DNA of 64,000 bases from Tricholoma matsutake. Lineage: Eukaryota > Basidiomycota > Agaricomycetes > Agaricales > Tricholomataceae. The DNA is taken from the NCBI GenBank assembly GCA_026075535.2, contig AP026540.1:12338001-12402000 (forward strand). The letters are read 5' to 3'. Positions 24,130 through 33,165 of the stretch are shown piece by piece. The notes beneath the pieces were generated by a model. The model was not told the origin of the DNA, did no database searches, and worked only from the letters and a program-made list of their open reading frames with translations. The translations under genes were made by a program, and so were the position numbers. Every line of letters starts with the position of its first letter. Position 1 is the first letter of the stretch.

Positions 24130-25560
24130 TCGATGTCTAACAAAGATGATCTTATATTAGGGCATCGTTCTCGGGAAAATGCCCTTCACCTTGGGCCAAG
24201 GAAGAAACTGTGAGCTCACATACAATTGCATATACATGTGATCAATACCCTAACTTGAAGCATCGTAGTACGCTGACAGATCCACTGGTTCATCATGGCC
24301 ATCACTTTGGTCGAACCGTACATGCGTTGTGCTGCATCCATACCCTCCTCACGAATGGCATTCTGTGTGAAGTTGAACTGGCGGATAGACCGGATGAATC
24401 ATTTACTGCTGAGTGATTAACCGTATGTTATGTTTACTCATGTTTGGTGCTAACAACCTCTCCAGGGAAAGAAGAGAGTATTGGATATATCAATTGCTTC
24501 TCCAGATGGTACCAGGACTTGAAGAGTGCCTCCTCAGCAGGTCTGAAGAAGAGATCCTTCATGTTGCTGATCTAGTTCGTCATCTCTCATCCATTACACT
24601 TACGTCAGCAGTTCACTGTTAGTACCCATAGGTCCAAAAGGGTTCCTCAAACGCACGGGCTGATGATACGAAGAGTCTAAAGGGGGCGATTATTGACTGG
24701 ATCACACCGAAAGGAGGATCCTTACAACCACCACTTGCCCGTAATGTCAAAGCTGATCGGGGGTTTCACCATGAGCAGACAGGTGCCTTGATATGCCCAA
24801 CTAACCTGAACTGGTCAGATGCTGAGTAAGTCCAGCAATCCTAGATACCATGTCAGTGCTTTGATTTATGTTAGGATCAAGGAAAAACTCAGGTCTGGAG
24901 AAATTACAGCCACTGGTGATGAATGGCCCTTGTTCCTATACCATGGTTTCTCTTATAATCCCGAAGATCCTTGGAATGGCTTGTTTCGCAGTTCTCTCCT
25001 TGTCACTGTGAGTATGTCATGTTACAAGTCTGATAATGATTCAAACAACTTTTAGGCATATAAGCACATATTTACTTCACCTAGCTCTGTCGACAAGGAG
25101 CCTAGAGCCACTTGGTCTGGAAATGCAAGAATCCATGGCATGACTAGCGTTACCCTTGCCTCTATCGCTTATATTGCAACACAGGTGAAAGCTTCGCTGA
25201 CTCTCCTTTCACACTAAACAAAAAACAACAAGCAGGTTCGATTTGCCCTTTCTTCCTCACCCATTTTCTCCCGATCTGATTTAGCAACCAATTCTGAATG
25301 ATTTTACAACTCTGTCCTTGATCTTTTCGAGGATGTAGATGAGCAGGAGGAAGTTAATGACCTCCTTGAGTGGTGGAACAGGTAATTACTTTTGACTAGG
25401 GATACAAATGCTAACCCATTACTTTAGGCAAATTTTCCCATCATATTCATCCCAATGGAGGCCTGCTGCTACAGACAACGTCCTGGCCAGGATCAAGCAA
25501 AGGCATCAAGCTTTGTGTGATATCAGTGCTAATCCTCGTAGTGCACATTCCCAGGCCTAG
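24130..25560 (+). pseudogene. DUF6698-like agaricomycete family gene with an in-frame TGA
   Basis: Five or more exons encode a sequence that closely follows an expanded agaricomycete family which I believe is DUF6698. Landmarks: DPLVHHGHHFGRTVHALCC, LTNGILCEVELADRPDESF, RREYWIYQLLLQMVPGLEE, ARADDTKSLKGAIIDWITP, GFHHEQTGALICPTNLNWS, EWPLFLYHGFSYNPEDPWNG, NARIHGMTSVTLASIAYIA, then EEVNDLLEWWNRQIFPSYS and a TAG at 25558. Introns are short with GT..AG borders, for example about 24414-24465, 24827-24873, 25009-25055, 25183-25233 and 25383-25427. A TGA at 25299 falls where the family has arginine (NSE-R-FYN), so the copy is disabled or very recently damaged. The 5' end is uncertain. Function unknown; such genes are commonly repeated among transposons in these genomes. 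Confidence 0.7.
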
Positions 25561-25714
25561 ACTGATTCATTCCCATCATTTGCACCATCATTGCGTTTAT
25601 TTCTTGCTTGTACCATCCATCACCTCGTGTATCAGCTGTCATCTTGTATATTGGAGTACATACATTGAAATGAAAAACATTGTTGTACATCTTAACCCTA
25701 GCGTGCCTATGATA

Positions 25715-26030
25715 AGACTAGCATAATAATGGGAGCCTTTCACAAGAAATGCAAAAGAGGCCCAAGTCTGAAAAGGAAGTTGAACCACCCAAATAAAGAC
25801 TCGCCTGAAAATGTGCAACAAGCATGGGACGCTTGGCAACATCATGAATTGGTCCAAGACTGCAGCCGATGGAGGATAGTAGAAGCAATCCGTGAGTCAC
25901 CCACCTGGTTCCTAACAATGGAGCACTGGTTTGAAGGAGTGATGCATATGCCAGTTCCGAACCGAACACAAATTCTGATCAGGATGGTCACTCTCCCTAG
26001 CCCCAAAGGCCGAAGGACATAGGCAGTTGT
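25715..26030 (+). CDS. Small coding-like frame, unrecognised
   Basis: About 97 codons starting with a real ATG at 25729 (MGAFHKKCKRGPSLKRKLNH) have a basic N-terminus, Trp-rich middle (PENVQQAWDAWQHHELVQD) and basic end, then TAG. It may be a fragment of a transposon gene. It lies between the DUF6698-like gene and the copia element. No family recognised. Confidence 0.25.
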
Positions 26031-26169
26031 CAAATTACCCCAACACAACAACATATCCGAGCCAGTGGGCCAATTGTGGGCAGTTTATGTAGGGAGAGCA
26101 ATACCCACATGGCTTACAGATTTAGTAAAGGTCAAAATTCTGCAATAATCAATTGAGATCGCAACAACG

Positions 26170-26480
26170 AAGACCCTCACCTATTCTCCAAGGCCGATAT
26201 CAATAGGTAGCCATCAACCTCACCCAACAACAAGTGGTCTGAAAATGAAAGCAACTCGGACAGCATCCAAAGCCAGGAAATGCCAATCGACATGGCAACT
26301 GAGGTGGCGATCACCAGGTCTATATCTTTGCCGAGCCCTCACCTATTCTCCAAGGCCAATATTGATAGGTCAACCTCCCCCAACAATGAGTGGTCTGAAA
26401 ATGAAAGCAACTCGCACAGCATCCAAAGCCAGGAAATGCCAATCGACATGGCAACTGAGGTGGCGATCACCAGGTCCTAA
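26170..26480 (+). repeat. Two-unit tandem duplication of about 157 bp
   Basis: The block beginning ccctcacctattctccaagg near 26172 is repeated near 26336, and each copy contains agccaggaaatgccaatcga and ggtggcgatcaccaggtc. Both keep the same open frame, encoding NEWSENESNSHSIQSQEMPI in the second unit, so it may be part of a decayed Ser-rich gene. Confidence 0.85.
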
Positions 26481-26584
26481 GGTCTATATCTCTGCCGAGG
26501 TCTATGACCAGTAGGAGTCAATGAGGATGGTAACAAGACTACTGTCGCCTCAACCCCAAGGCAGACGTTGATGGGCTACCATAC

Positions 26585-26870
26585 TAAAAGAGTCAGTTCG
26601 TAATCATTGCATGGATTGCGTAGTGACCCAGTGAGTCCCAGATTGTGTATGTGTCGAATACTATGATCTATCACCAATGTTACCGAATACCTAGCATTAT
26701 ATAGTGTGATGGACTTTACCGTCTTTCCCAGTTCGTTGTCATTGCGTAATGACCAGGTGAGTCCGGGACTGCGCACCTGCCGAATATCACCAATGTTACC
26801 AAGCATAATCTAGCTTTATAGCTCATGATGCTCCCGGCCCATTGATCTAACACTGCCTAGCATTATACTG
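26585..26870. repeat. Imperfect direct repeats with ccaatgttaccgaa
   Basis: The words cagttcgt...attgcgtaatgacc...gtgagtcc...gaatatcaccaatgttacc occur twice (about 26590-26700 and 26735-26815), and cctagcattatatagtgtga is echoed near 26853-26880. No coding-like frame. Confidence 0.6.
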
Positions 26871-26929
26871 TGATGCACTTTACTAACTATGCTCCGTAAA
26901 TACATTGCACAACCTCCCTAAGTCGGGGA

Positions 26930-27202
26930 TGTTGAAAATAATCCCTGATGCGTGCTGCATACATGAGGCAATACATGCAGCATACACATGTTACTGCGCT
27001 TACTGCGCATACATGTGGTAAACACATTCCCGAGTCATGTGACACCCTTTATATTTATGTATATAAAGAGAACCTGTACCGTAGTAGGAATACAGTGTTC
27101 TTACCTCTGCTAACCCTAGCTGTAAGTCTAACTAAACCCCAGGTAGGTTGTAAGGAACGTGTAGTCTCTTCCCCTGTGCAGCGTATATAGTCTGCTCCAA
27201 CA
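26930..27202 (+). repeat. Copia 5' LTR
   Basis: Starts TGTTGAAAATAATCC and ends TGCTCCAACA, with the usual TG...CA borders. It contains a TATA-like element TATATAAAG at 27060-27068, expected to drive transcription of the element, and a short purine/pyrimidine-alternating stretch of inverted words near gcatacatgtggtaaac. Sequence is the same as the 3' LTR. Confidence 0.97.
27060..27068 (+). promoter_or_regulatory. TATA box of copia LTR promoter
   Basis: TATATAAAG lies 130 bp into the LTR. The same site is in the 3' LTR at 32478-32486. Transcription would begin some 25-35 bp downstream, giving an R region near gtaggaatacag. Confidence 0.6.
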
Positions 27203-27220
27203 GGTTATGGGCCCTGCTGG
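27203..27220 (+). other. Primer-binding site, half-tRNA type
   Basis: Immediately after the 5' LTR comes ggttatgggccctgctgg. Its first 12 bases complement the anticodon arm of initiator tRNA-Met (GGGCCCATAACC), as in Drosophila copia, which is primed by a cleaved half of that tRNA rather than its 3' end. Confidence 0.75.
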
Positions 27221-27452
27221 GCACGTCGCGAACGCGCTTTAATTAGCTGCGAACGACGTAGACTTCATCGTCTCCAAATTTATAACCTTGCGCTCTTCGT
27301 GAGCTGCATTGCGCTCCCTGCGAGCTGCATATAAAACCTAGGTTGACTAGGGTTAACCACTCTGAAGGAGTGTTTTCTCCTGAGAACGTTAAACGTGTTT
27401 TATTGAGTAAAAAGACTGATTGAGCGCTTTTAACAGCTGCCACCACAGAATC

Positions 27453-30400
27453 ATGTCTTCAACTCTTGAAAAACTCGTTCAAACTTTCGACGGATCAAAT
27501 TACATCTTATGGGCCGACTCTATGAAGGCGTGGCTCAGGTCTCAGGGCCTCTGGCAAATAACTAGCGGGGCGGAGCAAAAACCGCCCCCGGCGCCTCCTT
27601 TGACGGCGACGAACGCTACCTTGGTAGCGGACGCTAATGCCAAGCTCCAGACCTGGAGCAACAAAAACGACCAGGCTATTGGTAGCCTAGTGCTCCGCCT
27701 GGCCCCCTCCATTCGGCAGCGTGCCAACACAAAGGACACTGCTGAGGAGGTGTGGGACCTCATCCGCACCGATTATGGTGTGGACGGCCCCTCCCAAGTC
27801 TTTTCGGACTTTAGGTCCGCAATAGCAATCAAAATCCCGGCTGCGAACCCCGCACCGGAGATTGCGAGAATGGCTGACAAATTTGAGCGCCTCACGGCTG
27901 CTAATGTTGCCATCCCCGAGCTAGTACAGGCCATGATCCTACTTGCTGCGATGCCGCGTGAGTACGACTCATTGTCTGCAACGGTCCTTAACACGACCGC
28001 CACTAGCGCCTTGACATTTAAACATGTCAAGGACTCCATTGTTGCTGAAGCCTCAAGGCGCACAGCAGTTGGAAAGCCCGCTGGCCAGCCTCAGGCCAAC
28101 AAACTTTCTGCTGTTAAGCGCAAGGGGGGAAACCCCAAATGGCAGCCCAAAGAAGGGCAAAACAGCAACGGAGACTCGTCCCGAAAACGTGGACGACGTG
28201 GGGACAGAAAGACTAAGGAGGAGAAGCCAAAAGAGAAACATACCCACCTCGCCTCCAACGCCTTTACCACCATAAATGGTAATGGCACCATCATACCGCC
28301 GATGCCGCTCATACAGCGCATCGAGCGACGCGAACACACTCCCACAAGGGATCCTCGCCGCCGACCGCCTGCACAGGCATACACGGGCGCGGCCTCCTCT
28401 TCTCGCTCGGTTTACACCGAATACCAGCAAGCTCGAGACACCCTCGAGCGCATGCAACTTCCGCGCAGCGCGAAAAACCTGCGACCGCTGGAAGAGCACC
28501 TTACGGTGCGAGAAGGTAAGAGAAGGAGGATAGAGCCAGAAACCGAGGCTATGATCGAGGAGGTAGAAGACGATACCGTCTCCCTCGGATCCGAACCTCC
28601 GGTAACTGACGAGGAAGTGTGGAAAGCCGTCGACGAAATGCTCGTCGATGAACCCCTTGACACAGGGGCGTATGATGACAGGTCAGTCCTTTTCCCTGCC
28701 ACAAGCACTAAGATTAAAATTCCTATGAATACAGCGAACTTTTCATGTGAAATTTTACCGCTATTAAATGTATCATGGAATTATGTAGATCTTAATATAT
28801 GTGCTATGTGTGCAAAGGGAGATTGTAAGAAAGGTGCTGACTGGATCATGGATTCAGGCGCATCAAAACACTTCACTGGTGAAATGAAAGATTTCGCTTC
28901 TTACGAGCCTTTACCGAGAAAGGACTCTACCTTGGTCCAAACGGCCACTGGTACTACTCATATAGTAGGAAAAGGAGCAGTCTTCATTAGACACCAGGTA
29001 GTATGTAATGGGAAGTCAGAGACGCGTGAAACGCGACTATACCCCGTCTACTACATACCCGATATTAATACTCGATTGATGTCAATGGGGGTCTTTTTAC
29101 AAGATGGAAGTGATGTGCGTGGTTCCTCCGCATACATTTCATTCATCGAGCATGGAAACCCAATCATGCATTGTGTCCCTCTAAGGAGGAATGACACGAT
29201 CTATTGGGCTCGGACTCATATATTGAGCACCAAAAAGGTTAATGTCGCGACCATTTATGTCGCTGACTACTTGACTTGGCATAGGCGACTTGGACACCCA
29301 TCCAAAGAGGCGCTAGGGAAAATGCCTAAAAGCACCATAAAATTCCCAAGGAATTTAATTATTCCTAAAGACAAAATTATATGTCCAGGGTGTGCAGAAG
29401 GGAAAATGACCTCAAAATCTTTTCCCGAGTCAGACTCACGAGCTGACAAATCCTTTGAATTAATACATTCCGACCTAAAGGAACTCCCGGTACTATCGTA
29501 CCACAAACATAAATACTTCATTGTATTTCTGGACGACAAAACGTCACATATTTGGGTCCAATGCCTTAGAAAGAAATCTGATGCTGCTGCAGCGATTAGA
29601 CAATTTCAAGCAATGGCTAAAACCCAATATGGCGCTACAATCAAGCGCTGGCGTGTCGATCCAGGGGGGGAGTTCAAGGATCGTGAGCTACAAAAACAGC
29701 TCAAGGATTTAGGCATCAAAATAGAGATGTCTGCACCCCACGTTCATCAACAGAACGGGCGCGCAGAGCGCGCCATAAGGACAATAATGGAAAAGTCGCA
29801 AACCCTGCGATTCACCGCTTGTCTACCACAATCATGGTGGGAATTTTGCATAGAACATGCAACACATTTATACAACCGAACCCCAATAAGGCGCCTGAAA
29901 TGGCTGACACCTTTTGAGGACCTGACAAAGGTCCGCCCAGATCTAAACAATCTGAAGGTCTTCGGTTGCGGTGCTTATGTCTATCTACCAAAGGAAAAAC
30001 GTCCAACAACATTGTCTCCTCGATCGGAGCTAATGACGTACCTTGGAGTAGAAGATGGCATTAAAGCATATCGTTTCATGCGACGAAACGGCGCAATATT
30101 CATTGGTGCTACGGCACTATTTGATGAAACGATGTTCCCATGCTGTCCCGGAGCTAAAACTCCTGCCAAGACAGACCTTGGTGATTTTCCACCAGAACCA
30201 GAAGATGACGACCACTCATCTGGAACGGATGGCGATGACCCTATACCGCCACAAAATCCGCCCCTTCCTCCATCATCAGAAGATGATGATGATTTACCAA
30301 GCGAGCAAAAGGCGCATGACGATGCGACTAACACTCCTCCTCCGCCGCCTCCAGTTAGCACTGAGGACTTTCATCCAAGACGTGAAGATCAACAGGAATG

Positions 30401-32315
30401 GCAGCAATTGCCCCGTCGATCAGGCAGGCAGAGGAAAATCCCAAACCGTCCCGGCAATACCTATGGAGAACAGCGACTCCCCTCTGACATAGAGAGAGAC
30501 ATTGCGCGTGATCGATATTGGAAGAAGTCTGTGGGTCAAGATTCGGATCATAACCGAACACGACCACGACCTCAACAGCAAGAACCGGTTGCTGGACCGA
30601 GTTCGGCACCCCACGAGAGTGTGCCCGATTCCAATAATCAAGAACATGATCACCCAATGGGGGAACCGGACGAAGCAGGTTATATTAAAAAGATAACCAA
30701 GGAAGGTGGAGATGAGCTTATCCGCTGGCTGTTGTCAAAAGCAGTCACACCATCAAGCGGAAAAAGCCTAGTTCCAAACCAATTTCGCGATATTGCGCGC
30801 CTACCCCGGCAGCAGCAACTTGAGTGGAAACAGGCTTGTCGTGAAGAGTTAGAGGCTCTTCGCAAGCGACAAGTCTATGACATCGTCGATCTTCCACATG
30901 ATCGAAAAACGATCAAAAATAGATGGGTTTTCTCCGTAAAATCGGATGGAAGAAAACGAGCCAGACTCGTGGCCAAAGGCTTTTCACAAGTCGAAGGCGT
31001 TGACTTTGATGAGATTTTCTCACCAGTAGTCCGCTACGAGACCGTACGCCTCATGTTTGCCCTTGCGTCTCTAGAAGGCATGTATATGACCGGTCTAGAT
31101 GTAAAAACCGCATTTTTATACGGCAAACTTGATGAGGAGATCTATATGGATCAACCCGAGGGTTTCAAACTCGAGGGTAAAGAGCGCAAAGTAATGCGCT
31201 TACGCCGAGCATTGTATGGCCTTAAACAGGCTTCACTAGCATGGTGGAGAGAGCTAGAGGCATTTATGCGCACCATTGGGTTCGTGCGCGCCAGCTCCGA
31301 TGCTGGCATCTTCATACACAAGGATCCTAAGACAGGCAGCATCGTTATTGCGCTAGTCTATGTTGATGATGGCTTGTTCATGGGCAAGAACAAGAAACTT
31401 GTGGATGAAAAGAAGAATGCTTGCCTGAAGCATTGGGAGTGCCGTAGTACTGAAAAAGTCACGGAATTCTTAGGCATGCGCGTCACCCAGACCGCTGCAA
31501 AAGTCAAACTCGATCAAACAGAATATCTCGCCAAAGTGCTTGAGAGGTTCGAGATGACAAATGCCAAGATTGTCCCCACTCCGCTCCCGACTGGCTACAA
31601 ACCGTCGGAGAACACAGCGACGCCAAACGCGGCGCTTAGATCAAAATATCAGTCTGTGATCGGATCTTTATTGTATCTGATGCTCGGAACGCGACCTGAT
31701 ATCGCTTACGCGGTAATCAAGATGTCGCAATTCTCGGCTAATCCTAGCCAAGAACATCTAGACAAAGCGATGTACATAATGCGCTATCTGGTGGGAACCC
31801 AGAAGTACAGTATGGTCTATGATGGAGAGAAATCCGAGGGGCTACAGGCCTTCACAGATTCTGATTGGGCAGCTGACACAGTCAAGCGCCGATCTACAAC
31901 GGGTTACTTTGCTACTCTGGCGAGTGGCATTGTGTGCTGGCAGTCCCGTTTACAAAAAACTGTAGCACTGTCATCCACAGAAGCCGAATACATGGCTCTC
32001 TCCGACACTTGTCGGCAGATAGTGTGGATAGAGTCCTTATTCCAGGAACTTGGATATACACTGAAGCGCGTACCAATCTGCGCTGATAATCAAGGATCCA
32101 TCTTTATTGGATCAAATCCAGTTCAGGAAAGAAGGACCAAACATATAGACATTCGCTACCACTACACCCGCGAATGCATAGAAAATGACAAAGTCACAGT
32201 CGTTTTCATTCCTGGAAGTGATAATCCGGCTGACATGTTCACAAAGAACCTTGGCGCCGTCCTATTCAGGAAATTTAGAGACTCTCTCGGAATTACTTTC
32301 GAGATTCAAACTTAG
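27453..32315 (+). CDS. Copia Gag-Pol polyprotein, 1,620 aa
   Basis: The ATG at 27453 (context cagaatcATGt) is the first in the open frame. Domains: Gag (about 1-260, with FDGSNYILWADSMKAWLRSQ near the start) ending in a Lys/Arg-rich region with no CCHC zinc knuckle; aspartic protease DSGA at 467; integrase zinc site H610, H615, C644 and C647, and catalytic D674, D736 and E772 with the usual 35-residue D-E spacing; an acidic/Pro-rich linker (about 880-1090); reverse transcriptase with NRWVFSVKSDG, TGLDVKTAFLYGKLDEEIYM and YVDD at 1303; RNase H with TDSDWA, SSTEAEYMAL and ADNQGS. All catalytic residues are present and no stop or frameshift interrupts it, so it is probably functional. A single frame means Gag and Pol are made together, as in many copia elements. 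Confidence 0.96.
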   Translation: MSSTLEKLVQTFDGSNYILWADSMKAWLRSQGLWQITSGAEQKPPPAPPLTATNATLVADANAKLQTWSNKNDQAIGSLVLRLAPSIRQRANTKDTAEEVWDLIRTDYGVDGPSQVFSDFRSAIAIKIPAANPAPEIARMADKFERLTAANVAIPELVQAMILLAAMPREYDSLSATVLNTTATSALTFKHVKDSIVAEASRRTAVGKPAGQPQANKLSAVKRKGGNPKWQPKEGQNSNGDSSRKRGRRGDRKTKEEKPKEKHTHLASNAFTTINGNGTIIPPMPLIQRIERREHTPTRDPRRRPPAQAYTGAASSSRSVYTEYQQARDTLERMQLPRSAKNLRPLEEHLTVREGKRRRIEPETEAMIEEVEDDTVSLGSEPPVTDEEVWKAVDEMLVDEPLDTGAYDDRSVLFPATSTKIKIPMNTANFSCEILPLLNVSWNYVDLNICAMCAKGDCKKGADWIMDSGASKHFTGEMKDFASYEPLPRKDSTLVQTATGTTHIVGKGAVFIRHQVVCNGKSETRETRLYPVYYIPDINTRLMSMGVFLQDGSDVRGSSAYISFIEHGNPIMHCVPLRRNDTIYWARTHILSTKKVNVATIYVADYLTWHRRLGHPSKEALGKMPKSTIKFPRNLIIPKDKIICPGCAEGKMTSKSFPESDSRADKSFELIHSDLKELPVLSYHKHKYFIVFLDDKTSHIWVQCLRKKSDAAAAIRQFQAMAKTQYGATIKRWRVDPGGEFKDRELQKQLKDLGIKIEMSAPHVHQQNGRAERAIRTIMEKSQTLRFTACLPQSWWEFCIEHATHLYNRTPIRRLKWLTPFEDLTKVRPDLNNLKVFGCGAYVYLPKEKRPTTLSPRSELMTYLGVEDGIKAYRFMRRNGAIFIGATALFDETMFPCCPGAKTPAKTDLGDFPPEPEDDDHSSGTDGDDPIPPQNPPLPPSSEDDDDLPSEQKAHDDATNTPPPPPPVSTEDFHPRREDQQEWQQLPRRSGRQRKIPNRPGNTYGEQRLPSDIERDIARDRYWKKSVGQDSDHNRTRPRPQQQEPVAGPSSAPHESVPDSNNQEHDHPMGEPDEAGYIKKITKEGGDELIRWLLSKAVTPSSGKSLVPNQFRDIARLPRQQQLEWKQACREELEALRKRQVYDIVDLPHDRKTIKNRWVFSVKSDGRKRARLVAKGFSQVEGVDFDEIFSPVVRYETVRLMFALASLEGMYMTGLDVKTAFLYGKLDEEIYMDQPEGFKLEGKERKVMRLRRALYGLKQASLAWWRELEAFMRTIGFVRASSDAGIFIHKDPKTGSIVIALVYVDDGLFMGKNKKLVDEKKNACLKHWECRSTEKVTEFLGMRVTQTAAKVKLDQTEYLAKVLERFEMTNAKIVPTPLPTGYKPSENTATPNAALRSKYQSVIGSLLYLMLGTRPDIAYAVIKMSQFSANPSQEHLDKAMYIMRYLVGTQKYSMVYDGEKSEGLQAFTDSDWAADTVKRRSTTGYFATLASGIVCWQSRLQKTVALSSTEAEYMALSDTCRQIVWIESLFQELGYTLKRVPICADNQGSIFIGSNPVQERRTKHIDIRYHYTRECIENDKVTVVFIPGSDNPADMFTKNLGAVLFRKFRDSLGITFEIQT

Positions 32316-32335
32316 CTGCTTAGAGCGCTGTACAG

Positions 32336-32347
32336 TTTGAGGGGGGG
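32336..32347 (+). other. Polypurine tract of copia
   Basis: The run tttgaggggggg directly precedes the 3' LTR and would prime plus-strand DNA synthesis. Confidence 0.8.
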
Positions 32348-32620
32348 TGTTGAAAATAATCCCTGATGCGTGCTGCATACATGAGGCAATACATGCAGCA
32401 TACACATGTTACTGCGCTTACTGCGCATACATGTGGTAAACACATTCCCGAGTCATGTGACACCCTTTATATTTATGTATATAAAGAGAACCTGTACCGT
32501 AGTAGGAATACAGTGTTCTTACCTCTGCTAACCCTAGCTGTAAGTCTAACTAAACCCCAGGTAGGTTGTAAGGAACGTGTAGTCTCTTCCCCTGTGCAGC
32601 GTATATAGTCTGCTCCAACA
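32348..32620 (+). repeat. Copia 3' LTR
   Basis: I found no difference from the 5' LTR over 273 bp. It is followed at once by the second copy of the 5-bp target duplication GGGGA and then unrelated sequence. Confidence 0.97.
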
Positions 32621-32867
32621 GGGGACATGTGGCTGGTTAGCCCAACGGAGCCTAGGTATATCTGAATTTATAAACTACCTCGCAAGAATTGCAGCTATTA
32701 TTAATTTTATACTACTTATATAACATTATAATGCAAGTTCAGAGTGTCACCGAAAACCTGATGTAGGGACTTGTCGCTCACGTGTTGCAACTTGCGCTGT
32801 TTACGTAATCCCATCACTCCAGGAGAACTCGGATCTGCCGTGCTGAAAGCAATGGCCTGCTCAAACC

Positions 32868-33165
32868 AGTCTACATATGTACAATGCCCCAAGTGATCTT
32901 GAGGCCTTGGAGGCCATCGTGAGCACATTCGTGCAACACCCTCTTGCCCGCTCGATATGATTGCGTCTTCATTGACAAGGACCCAGAGCTTCCTGGTTGC
33001 ATGTCGCCCAAGTGCCAAGTGAAACTTTTCCTTTCATTCAGGTTCCAAGGTGCTACGTATTCGGAATTCCTCTGCAGGTGCAATGGTTTGCTACATATGG
33101 TGACTCACCTTGTGAAGACACTAGAATGTGGTATGCCTGATTGTGGTGCTGGGGCTGATGTATAA
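32868..33165 (+). pseudogene. Fragment of an uncharacterised agaricomycete gene
   Basis: Plus-strand text reads MYNAPSDLEALEAIVSTFVQ followed, after a one-base frame change near 32950, by YDCVFIDKDPELPGC, FLSFRFQGATYSEFLCRCNG and LLHMVTHLVKTLECGMPDCG. The two halves together look like one conserved domain, with a hydrophobic strand ending FIDKDPEL and a Cys-rich C-terminal part. It matches a family I have seen in agaric genomes but cannot name. The shift and missing flanks mark it as a fragment. Confidence 0.45.

Larger units (their letters stand above)
26930..32620 (+). mobile_element. Intact Ty1/copia LTR retrotransposon
   Basis: A complete 5,691-bp element has two 273-bp LTRs that read as identical, a primer-binding site, one unbroken gag-pol frame, a polypurine tract and a flanking 5-bp direct duplication GGGGA (26925-26929 and 32621-32625). 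Identical LTRs imply very recent insertion, because they start identical and diverge afterwards. Unlike everything around it, its interior is rich in CpG and has no premature stop. It is inserted between a decayed stretch with direct repeats and a pseudogene fragment at 32.87 kb. Everything needed for autonomous movement appears present. Confidence 0.97.

Noticed and set aside
26948..27190. 80-codon frame in each copia LTR
   Set aside because: It lies wholly inside the LTR, starts with a non-conserved position relative to the promoter and is simply duplicated with the LTR; no evidence it is a gene.
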